A stretch of DNA of 64,000 nt from Humulus lupulus (lineage: Eukaryota; Streptophyta; Magnoliopsida; Rosales; Cannabaceae): the NCBI RefSeq assembly GCF_963169125.1, contig NC_084793.1, forward strand, positions 141,462,297 through 141,526,296. The letters are read 5' to 3'. Made by a program: the position numbers and the translations under genes. The notes beneath the pieces were generated by a model, which did no database searches, had not been told where the DNA came from, and saw nothing but the letters and a program-made list of their open reading frames with translations. Shown in pieces: positions 1 through 9,654 of this stretch; position 1 is the stretch's first letter; each line of letters begins with the position of its first letter.

Positions 1-3000
1 CTACCAAATCTGCTGGAGATAAGCCTGAATCCTTTGCAAAAGACTCCACAATCTTGGGGAGAAGGATTTTTGGCTCTTTCTGTATAACGAATGTCGATTG
101 AATGTACTCTTCCTTTGCCATCTCCAGCTCCTCAAACACTCTCTTTGGTGTATATACACGAACCTAAACAAGCAAAAGTAACTTTGAGATAGATCTTGGT
201 AACAAGTACTTAATTAAAAGCTATGAAGTGGAAAATTCTTCTAGCAGCTCTTGTTAAGGAGCTATTAAGTGTTTTTCTAAAAGAAATATACTTTCATTGG
301 GCTGTAGTTGTGCAGTCAGGTTAGATTTAACATTAGCCAAAAACACAGAACATACTTTTAATAAAAATTTAGTGATTGAAAAACATTAAAATAAATGGAA
401 GGAAAAGCCTCCGGGAAATGTAAATCACTTAATGATAAGAATCGCTATTTTTTAGCATGGCTAGAAAGCCTCCGGGAAGTATCTTATCTTACACTTTCTT
501 TCATTTTCTTGAACTATGCACAGAACAGAATAGAAGTCAAAATAGAAAAAACAACTCTTAAAAATATCAATAAAAATAACGAACTATTTTGATTCTTGAA
601 GTAGCCTAGACATTAGAAAAGAGGCATTATGTATGTTATACAAGACAGTGAATAAAGACCATTACCGCAGGGTCAGACTGGCTTCCAGAGCATAGTCCAA
701 AATGTAAAAGAGGTTCAGGATGCTCAATGGCAAAAGCTTTTCGAGCGTCTCCAGCCTTGAATTTGGTTTTTGAAGAAAACAGTAGCCTCAACCACTGGAG
801 ATAAAGGTGAGTTAGTTGAGTCATAACAAAACAGTATGAACTAGCATAGGTGATTCCAAGATATAAACCACTAAGTATCAATCAGCAATAGATTCAGTAC
901 AAAAAAAAAATTGGAAAAATAAGGTTTAATCTAGAAAAGAAAATGAAGCTTACTTGTCCTGGACGAGGCAATCGGCATCCCAGCATAGAGCTCTGAATCA
1001 AATCAACACTAATGGTATGACCTCCCACATTGTATGCAGCCTGAATCAAAGACAAGACCATAATTAATAGTTAGTTTATATTCTTTACCTTTTTCTTATT
1101 CAAACTTTATTTGAGAAGCACAGTTTACCTTTAGTAGTAAAGAAGCTCTTTTAAGACTATTCTGTGGTATCCCATAAACCAAAAATGCCTATAAAATGAT
1201 TGAAAACAAACGAATATTAATCAGATACTTTATAACAAAAATTGCGATATAGAAGCAACAATTAAATTGGTGGTTTTAGATATTTACATGCATTACTAGT
1301 GAATTATGAACATTAATCCAAAATGCTAACTTCTCCTCATGTTTCATCTTTCTGAGATCAACATCTTCCAACTGATAGACAAGTGACCTGCCAAGAAATA
1401 ATTCCAACCTCAAAGATTTGCAAGAAACTTGTATGAATCAATGAAGAAAACCAGGGAACAACTTTACAAAGTCTTGGGGAAGCTCCATCTTGAATTACAT
1501 GAAAATCACACATGCAGAAATTCCATTACATAAAAGAAATTCACAGTATGCCCATTTTAGAACTCAACTAACAGCATCATTGGTGTATGAAATGACAGTA
1601 TGCCAATTTTAGAAATATCAAAATGTATGAAATGACACTCCAAAACAAGATGAGAGATGATACAAAAAAAAAACTGAGGTTTTGAACAATTAGATCGCTA
1701 ACCTGAATTTTTGTAGCATGTTCTCAACATCTTTTAGTTTCTCAGCATCTCTACAGATCCACTGAACCTTTAGCATTCTGCAGTAAGGTCCACCAAGTCC
1801 TTCTGGCCCCTCAAAGTGAAAGTGGCTATCATGATGTGAATTGAAAAATGGTAACTTTTTACTCAACGAGCTCCACTTTTCATTCTGATTTTGTGAAGAG
1901 GCCTCATATATTGAAGAGGAGAATGTAACAGGAGGAGAGGAAGTGTAATCTTGATTGATCAAAGGTGGGTCTGCAAGTTCACAGTATATGACTGAGATAC
2001 ACCTAATCATCTCTTCTGAGAGACAGTTTGGTGTCTCTGGAACATGATCACTGAAACAAGTGTCTAAATGCTCTGCCAGATTTGCATTTGGGGATGCACT
2101 CTCAGCTTGCTGTACAAGAAATAAGGAAAGTTTGCATTAGTGAGCCGTATAACTTGCATAATCACCAATTATAGGTACTACTCTCAGTATCCATAACTAA
2201 AGCCTGTTAATCTTTAGTTGAATTTTCATTTGTTAAATTACCTCCAACATTGACAAAGGTAAAGAGTGGTATGAATCTACAGCCTTATTTAAAAATTTCC
2301 TTGGTGAAGTTCTAAATGAACAAGCTGAACGCTGAGATAGGGAGGAGTGACTGCGATGGATACTTGAATCTAGCAGTTTCTCTGGTTCCCATGCATCCAC
2401 ACATTCCTGCGAGTTGCCAAGAGAATTCCGAGGAGACACTAGACTCCCAGAGTAAATGACAGAAGTTTCTTTTTGGGGTATAACATCTTGTGAAGAAGCT
2501 TCTGAAGATATTCCTTTATCTGTGCTCAAAACTGAATTAAGTCTTCCATTCATCGTTGATACTGACAACACTTTTTGATCAAATGTTTTCCGGTACAATG
2601 AGAGAAGATATCGTTCCAAATACTGAATTTCCAGTTCTAGCACTGTGATTTCCTTTATTAGATCCTTGGTAGGCTGAAGTAAAGTAAAAGGAATATCAAA
2701 TATTGGCCCGTGAACATAGATGACTAAAAAGGTGAAGCAGTAAAAGACTGTTCAAACAACTTGAAAACATCAATGGTCTCTAGTAAACCAACCAATTATA
2801 AAGCTTAGTTATTTCTTTTCTGGATCCATCAAGTAAAGGAAGAGCAACTACAGGTTGTAATTCCGTAGTGATTCGACTCTATTCACAGAAGGAAAAAGAG
2901 AGAGAGAGAGAGAGAGAGAGAGCATTCAAATTAGTACTATCACATTGTAGAGAACAATTGATGGTTACCTTTGGTATTGATTCATTAGTTGCTGCTTCAT

Positions 3001-3740
3001 GTGACAATGGCTGATAACTTAATGCATTTTCCAATGCATGACGTACAGCTAACTGCTCCTCTAATTGCCTCTGAAGCTTCAGAACCTGACGAGGGGAGAA
3101 AGATTTTAGACCTGCAATTACTATAAATACGCAGATGGAAAATAACACCACATTTTAGATTGAAAAAAGAACTCAATTTCCCTGAACTACACATTCTTTA
3201 CCATGAGCGCAAGGGACTAGAGCCATACATGACTAGACTAGTAAACATGTATCATTTTATCAAATCAACATATTCACAAAGAACAAGAATGAATACAGTA
3301 CATGTGTAAGCTATCATAAGCTTCTTCTTCGCAAACCATAAAAGTTAAGACCTTCACAAGCCCAACAATTATCTCATTAAAGCTAGGATTATTACCTCCT
3401 GATTTAAAGAACTCTGAACCTTTGGTTTAGAGGATTTCCTCTTCCTAGCTTCGGCATAGTCTTCCCTTATTACCATCTCCTTCTATAAAAGCAAAAAGAG
3501 AATACTAGTAAGGAGAAATGGTCTTACACTGGACTGTACCTGACCAGACTTATAAATGAGCAAGAATTTGGTCTCACTCCTTCACAAGAGAGCTCATTTA
3601 ACCCATATGTAATTAATATGGTTGCACATATTTTAAGATTTTCCTAGGCTTTAACAAATCAAAACATGTGAAGAAAAATGTTTCATTACAAGTTTCCATA
3701 ATTAACGCATTGAATGACATAAAAAAATATATACATAAAT

Positions 3741-3791
<51 letters not shown>

Positions 3792-4699
3792 TGGTAATAA
3801 CATTTTCTGTCTTTGTTTTAATGCAAATGGGAGATTGAAGATGATGTCCACAAAGAAAAGAATGTCCAGAATGCACCGAAATGAGAAAGGAAAAAGGTCC
3901 TGAAATATATTACCATCTTGACTTGGGAAGGAGCTTCCAGGATGGTATTCATTTTGTCCCACTTTGAGTTCCTTTTAAGTGGATCACTATCGCTGAAAAT
4001 AACAGCACTAGTTAAATAACTAAAGAACTGATTTTTTTTTTTTTTGCATATTCTATAGAGAAGAAGATCCAAGAACACGTCACACATGACGAGAGATTAA
4101 GGTAAATCTTGGTCAGAACCTCCCAATTGCTGAAACCAATACATTCATTGAGGCAATCTTCATACGTTTTCCCCCTTCTTTTATTTTCTAGTTCAAAGAA
4201 ACAAGCCAGAGGAAAGAAAGAAAAAAACATGTGTAGAAAGTATAGTATGAAAAAAATACCTTTTAGAACGCTTATGCCTAGAGGCTCTTGCTTCCACGAG
4301 CTTGAATGGCTTCAAATTATAACCCCACCACTTTATTTCATGCATAATAACATAACAAAAATTGGCACTAGCCCCACACCACACCTAGAGATTCACTAAA
4401 CCAGCATTAATTGCAGCATAAGCCAGCATGGAATATTGACAATTGATTATACAGAGACAAGCCCCAAAACAAAGGAAACAGCCAAACGACATTAATTGCA
4501 AGAGCATAAACTTGCTTATAACCAAACAGAAACCCCACTCAGACAGAGTAGGACTACTCACCGCAGATGGGCTTTTGTTTTTCCCTTGAAAAGGTGCACC
4601 AAATCTGGCGTTTAAAGGAGCAAATGGGTGTTTCACAGCTCTATCTAACTCAAACCCAGAAATCCCATTTCGTGTTTTCTTGAGATTCGTGTGATACAA
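1..4699 (-). CDS. MIP1-leucine-zipper / DUF547 protein gene, 3' end outside window
   Basis: A plant gene read from the minus strand. Exons with GT-AG borders, 5' to 3' of the gene: 4699-4562, 4309-4260, 3992-3914, 3482-3396, 3085-2969, 2673-2242, 2109-1703, 1387-1288, 1189-1129, 1040-954, 794-666, 163-1. Intron phases agree at every junction except after 1189-1129 (see findings). The 3085-2969 exon has the leucine-zipper motif LQRQLEEQLAVRHALENAL and the 2673-2242 exon has LERYLLSLYRKTFDQ, both typical of the ternary-complex-factor MIP1 zipper. LAFWINVHNSLVMH, AAYNVGGH, GCRLPRPGQ and HPEPLLHFGLCSG are DUF547 landmarks. By family knowledge roughly 50 C-terminal residues are missing. The 4699 border is a splice acceptor with an in-frame stop just upstream, so the start codon lies in an unresolved exon further right. 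A further small exon near 2790-2880 is possible but uncertain. Molecular function of the family is poorly known. Confidence 0.9.
2897..2922. repeat. (AG)n microsatellite in an intron
   Basis: About 13 AG dinucleotides inside the intron between the 3085-2969 and 2673-2242 exons of the DUF547 gene. Likely length-polymorphic; no coding role. Confidence 0.9.
3743..3791. repeat. Compound (CT)n(CA)n microsatellite in an intron
   Basis: Fourteen CT units run directly into about ten CA units, inside the intron between the 3992-3914 and 3482-3396 exons of the DUF547 gene. Apparent minus-strand reading frames here are products of the repeat. Confidence 0.9.
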
Positions 4700-5300
4700 C
4701 TAAAAATAATTGTGGTACAAGTAGAATATCCTGATTTTTTACACGTCCATACCATACATATAAAGGACATAGTGCTCATAAAGGTGATTAATTTTGTTTG
4801 ACCAGTCGCTTGTCTTAGAAAGCTATACCAACTTTAAGCTTTTGCTATGGTGGGCTTTTGACATTTTGCATTAAAAGAAGTTACAAAAAACCAGTTCGTG
4901 GCTTTGATTGAAATGAGGAGCAAAAGTAGAGCTCCACCATTAAAAAGAGGAACATAGCGACAAGATACAGGGTTTTGTTTTACACAGTCATGCATACACT
5001 CTACAGTACAACACCTTAAACAGTGAAGGACGTGGCATTGGTTCATCCAATTGCTTAAGCCTGATTAATTAAATGCTTGACACTAATTTTATGGTAACTT
5101 TGATCAGTAATAGCTGGTTAATGATGCTAGTGAGATATCTTTCTCTTTAAATTTAGTTGAATAGACTAACTAGTAAGTGGTGACTTAATCAATCTTGTAA
5201 AAGTCAATACAAATCGTATCTAAGTCCACATATTTGTTCAAGAGTTGGTACGATTACTTTACCCAAATAAAGCATATCACGTTGAGGTAGATACAGATAC

Positions 5301-5338
<38 letters not shown>

Positions 5339-5890
5339 TACACAATACAATGTTAGCTTTATGTTATAGGTGTCCAACAGAATGAATATGCAGGCACTTA
5401 AGAAAAAATAAAACAAAAGCAAGAGACCTCGAAAGAGCTGAAAGATAAAGAGTCAAAGTTAAGAAAATATAGTATAAGGGGGTGAGATTGACATGAAAAG
5501 ACTGGTTATGGTGCATGCATGGTGGTGGGAGATGGGGGTGGGGGCTTTTTAACCCCTTTTCAGACATTATAGGATACAACCAAAGTCGTTCCTGCATGGC
5601 CAATAATCAGCTGCCAACATTATTCCTAAAACTACAAATAAATAATAATTAGAATTATAATAAAAACAACTGCTAAAAGCTTTTTGCCTTTTTTGGATAG
5701 ATAGCTAATGGAAAGAGACGACACATAAAGTGGTATTAGCGCAAAAAAATAAAGTAAAGTTAGGATGATTATAATCAATTGGTTTCATATGGATTTGTGT
5801 CAAAAATAAATGCCGGCATTAATTCGAGAGTAAAGTTTCATCAACTATTTTAATTTTATATATATATATATATATTCTAGTTACAAACAT
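4700..5890. other. 5' flank of the DUF547 gene; first exon(s) and promoter not resolved
   Basis: This stretch lies upstream of the first recognised exon of the minus-strand gene and must contain the exon carrying its start codon. No frame has convincing similarity to the family and a correctly phased donor, so none is called. A minus-strand pyrimidine-rich tract around 5430-5600 looks like 5' UTR but is only suggestive. Confidence 0.5.
5305..5334. repeat. (AT)n microsatellite
   Basis: About 15 AT dinucleotides in the 5' flank of the DUF547 gene. Confidence 0.9.
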
Positions 5891-6593
5891 GCAATATGGA
5901 CGTTTTTTTTTTAGTTTTATTTATAAAATTTATTAATTATTTTTATTAAATTTATATTAATGTTATATAAATTTTAAATAAATATTTTATTTTAATTAAA
6001 TAATTTATTTATTTTTGTTTAATGTAATATTAAATATTATAAGTAGATTTTAAATTTAAGTTTCTTGCTAGTTTTTTTTTTTTTAAATAATTTGTTGCTA
6101 ATTCAGAGTAGAATATATTATATGTTTAATATGATATTATTCTCATAAGTGAGTTTAAGTTTAATTAAATTTTATTTAAATTATAAAACGTATGATTTTA
6201 TTATTTTTAAATAATTATCATTGTAAATATCTTAAAAATATCATATTTTATTCTGTTAAATTATTTATTATTTTAAAATAATTATCATTGTAAAATATCT
6301 CAAAAATATCATATTTTAATTTATTTAATTATTTATTATTTTTAAATAATTATCATGGTAAAATATCTCAAAAATATCCTATTTTAATTTTTTTAATTAT
6401 TTATTTTATTTGATTTAAGTTTAAGTGTTTTCAAACTACCGTTAAATATAAGAATATTATGTTAAATATAAGAATATTCCGTTAAAGTTAACATTAAAAA
6501 AATAAAAAACCATTAAAATAAAGAATTTCTGTTATCTACACACTTATTATATAGAAAATATATATTTTAATATGTGTTCGATGCGAATATACT
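5891..6593. other. Very AT-rich intergenic spacer
   Basis: Extremely AT-rich, without a coding frame. It holds the tandem block described separately and a short direct repeat of TTAAATATAAGAATATT near 6441-6480. No terminal inverted repeats were seen, so no MITE is called. Confidence 0.6.
6211..6413. repeat. Three tandem copies of a 67-68 bp AT-rich unit
   Basis: Units start with ATAATTATCA at 6211, 6278 and 6346. Each contains AAAATATC(A/C)TATTTTA and ends in ATTATTTATT-type sequence. The second and third copies are closer to each other than to the first. Confidence 0.75.
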
Positions 6594-6653
6594 AAAGTAG
6601 TTCAAAAGTTTCATTCTCTTAGGATTCGAACAAATACTTTTGAGGGGGCAAGA
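6594..6653 (+). repeat. Orphan polypurine-tract-proximal fragment in front of LTR A
   Basis: These about 60 bp match, with two or three differences, the sequence just inside the 3' LTR of element A (about 18440-18499), including the polypurine tract GAGGGGGCAAGA. A normal 5' LTR would be preceded by host target DNA. The match ends abruptly at about 6594, where AT-rich spacer begins. Confidence 0.85.
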
Positions 6654-7449
6654 TGTTATACCCAGATTTCGAGCCATGTTAAATGTGACCTCGAAAGCTG
6701 GATTCGCAGCGAATGAACCTGTAAAGTTCGAAGTAGGCTCCAGGATTAAATATCGAGCCTGCAAGACTCGAGACAACCTCGAATGTGGTGGCCTCGAGAC
6801 GTTCACGATCTCGAACGGTAGCTCCCGAGACGCCTCTATCCTCAGGAATGACCTCGGATCAGGGACTCCGAGCCTGACGTACGTACGATCTCGAAGCCAT
6901 GTGACCTCGGGAGATGTCATTAGCTCGAAAGCCGATGAGAAACCTGGGAGATTAAGGCCTTGGAGATATATGATGTTGACTTTGAATATCTATAAGTGTT
7001 GTTTATAAGGGGCGTGTTCAGCATTTATTATTGTAAATCCCATAAAATCATGGGATATTATTCGATTAGTTATACGCCCCCTGGTCTTCAGGGGACGTTT
7101 CCTTTTATATCGGATTGCAGGCATTTAAAGCCATTTATTTTATTTACACAAAAAGAGTAACTACCCAAAAAATGTGGGATAGTATTCTGCATCCTTCTCT
7201 ATAAATAGAGAAGTCGTGCACCATTGTAATGGACCGAAATTCTGAACCTTGAGAGAAAACTCTGAAGAATTCACGCTTAAGAATTTTCAGAGATAATCTT
7301 GAGTTTAATAACAAAGACTCGTGGACTAGGCAGATTTAACTGCTGAACCACGTAAAAATCGTGTTTTGTGTTGTTATATTTTAATTGGTCATTGCTGTTT
7401 GTTGTTTACGTGCTCTTCTTTCACTGATTGACGAAAAACGGCGTCAACA
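6654..7449 (+). repeat. 5' LTR of element A (796 bp)
   Basis: Starts TGTTATACCC and ends GGCGTCAACA, matching the 3' LTR at 18500-19279. A TATA-like box (TATAAATA, 7200-7207) marks the probable U3/R region. Near the end, CGTGG and CCACG flank a short stem (about 7321-7354) also present in the LTRs of element E. The 15 bp GGGAGATTAAGGCCT (about 6945-6959) is absent from the 3' copy. Confidence 0.95.
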
Positions 7450-7471
7450 GTTTGGTGCTTTCATTGAGAGC
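7450..7471 (+). promoter_or_regulatory. Primer-binding site of element A
   Basis: TTTGGTGCTTTCATTGAGAG directly follows the 5' LTR, where minus-strand DNA synthesis is primed by a tRNA 3' end (TGG matches the CCA end). Elements B and E have nearly the same sequence at the same place. The tRNA was not identified. Confidence 0.75.
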
Positions 7472-7497
7472 CTTAAGCATTCATCCCTGAAAAAGTC

Positions 7498-9654
7498 ATG
7501 GCCACAAACAATCAGAACACACCTGAAGAAAATTACCCAAGACGTCCTGGAAAACAACCAATGGAGAACCCGGATGTTGAAGAGAGACGTGGGTCTTCTG
7601 ATTCCCGAGGACCACCTCCTCCACCAAGAGATGAGGATATGTACTACAATCCGGAGCGGTATGTTCCTATTGTGGAACTTGAAAACCGGCAATTGAAGCA
7701 GTTGTTGGCAGAGGCCAACAAACGGAATGAGGAGTTGAGAAGGATAGTCGCAGAGGCGCAGGTGGCTCAGCCCTCGCCTCCGCGCGAAAACCAAGTCCCT
7801 CCTTCAAGGGACGTGCATGTTCCTCCCCAGAGACCCCGTGGGCGTCCATGAAAAGATGCTGCCACAAGGAGGCCGACTCAACCTCCGGCACCAGCAGAGC
7901 CATCTGCTCCACTTAGGCCCCAGAGGAGTACTCGGGCTCGGGCCTCGGCTAACCCGCCTGTGGAAGTGCCTGCAGGAACTGAGAATAACCGAACCCCTGC
8001 AGAGGCTCGGACTCAGGTACCTGGGAGCGCACCAAACGCGACCGACCCATCTCGGGCAAATTCTGGACCCTCTAGGCCGCGACAAGGGTGGCAGCCACTG
8101 TCGCCTATACGGTTCCCTCCATCACCCATAAGATATCCTTCGCCCCCCCGCAGGAACGCTCAACCCGTTCGAGATCAGGGTGAAGGGCGTACGGGGGGAA
8201 GACAAGGAAACGGGGAGGCTTTCCAGGAGCAGAGAGGTGCCCCATCTGAGAAAAGTCAGATGTCTCGGTCTCGCACGGTGGAGACGAGGCGACGTGGGAA
8301 GAATCCATCACGAAATAACCAAGCAATGAGTTTTACCAGTGATGAGTCCGGAGAGACCAGGTCGGTCAGAAAGCATGACCGAGGTCGTAAGAATACCGGA
8401 AGCCGCAAAAATCGTCACGACCTGCGAGACCACCTGAATCAGAGTCGGGGTAATGGTGACCAAACGAATCCTGACTTGAGGAATCTCTTGAATAGGCGTA
8501 GAGATCCCACGCGGAGACGCGAGCCTGGGATTGTGATCGATGACAGCCGATTCCAGACAGTACCTCCTACGGACCCAGTCCAAGAAAGAATCGACCAGCT
8601 TGAAAAAGCCTTTAGGCTTTTGAAGAATGAACGAGGAAATGGTCGATATGAGGACTCTGGCGAGGAGCTCGAGCCATTTGCTCCTCATATTTCCAGTACT
8701 CCATTTCCTCAAGGGTTCCGGATCCCTCACGTCCCAACGTTCGAAGGAAAGACCGACCCGTGTAGTCACCTGAGCACATTCAACACTATCATGAGAGCCA
8801 GTAACGTGGGTTACGAGCTCAGGTGCATGTTGTTTCCAACATCATTGGCAGGACCTGCCAAAAGTTGGTTCGAAAAATATAAGAGACACTCAATAACTTC
8901 TTGGGAGCAGTTGTCTAAAGACTTTAAGAAGCAGTTCAGAGCAATGATGGGGGTCAGACCAGAGGCATCCACCTTAACTAACGTCCGACAACAGCCAGGC
9001 GAAACACTAAAAAGTTACCTAACAAGATTTAATCTGGAAGTCGCCCGAGCTCGGGACATGGATGACAGTGGGCACCTAATGGCTATCCGAGTTGGTGTAT
9101 TGCCGGGAAGTGCCCTTTGGGACGACATGCAAGGGAAACCGGTAAGGTCAATAACCGAGTTCAACAGACGAGCGCAGAGGTTTGTCAATGTAGAGGAAGC
9201 GAGGTCGACGCTCAATGCAACTTCCCAGCCCGAAACTACAACGATAAAAATTAACTCTGCCTCAACCTCGGCGGACCCAGCAGCTCCAAAGCCTGCCACG
9301 GAGAACCCCTCCAAGAGGAAAAAGAACGAAGGAAGTAACCCCGAAGCCGAGGGAGGAAAGAAAAAGAAAGGGGAGAGGTATTTCTCCGTGTATAGAGTAT
9401 ACACCGAGCTCAATGAGTCTCGGGAGAACATATACCTAGCTAATGAAAACCAGGTCCCCTTTAGGCGTCCGGACCCGATGAGAAATCAAAAATCCAAGAG
9501 GGATTCCAGTAAGTATTGCCGGTTCCACAGAGACACCGGCCACACAACCGATGAATGTCGACAACCGAAGGACGAGATCGAAGGATTGATCTCGAGAGGT
9601 TACTTCCGGCAGTATGTCAAAAACCATAATACCAGTCAGGCATTCACGAGCTAG
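7498..9654 (+). pseudogene. gag of element A, with a premature stop
   Basis: Opens with ATG at 7498 and stays in one frame to the TAG at 9652. A TGA at 7849-7851 interrupts it after RPRGRP; the codon may have been CGA. The proline/arginine-rich N-terminal part is followed by a Tat-type capsid region (about 8730-9200) with WFEKY, ITSWEQL and QQPGETLKSYLTRF. The zinc knuckle is CRFHRDTGHTTDEC near 9519-9560 (CX2HX4HX4C). The product would form the virus-like particle and bind element RNA. After the TAG the same frame continues into the protease region, so that stop is also probably acquired. Confidence 0.88.

Noticed and set aside
3613..3962. Minus-strand frames through Cys/Val and Arg/Glu runs
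   Set aside because: Translations of the compound microsatellite in an intron; only 3992-3914 is a supported exon here.
5420..5603. Possible first exon of the DUF547 gene starting MAMQERLW on the minus strand
   Set aside because: No family similarity and no donor in the phase required by the 4699 acceptor; may be UTR.
5891..6593. MITE or solo element in AT-rich spacer
   Set aside because: No terminal inverted repeats or target duplication found.
6567..6920. Minus-strand 117-codon frame, repeated at 18254-18766
   Set aside because: It is inside the LTRs of element A; duplicated with them, no family resemblance.
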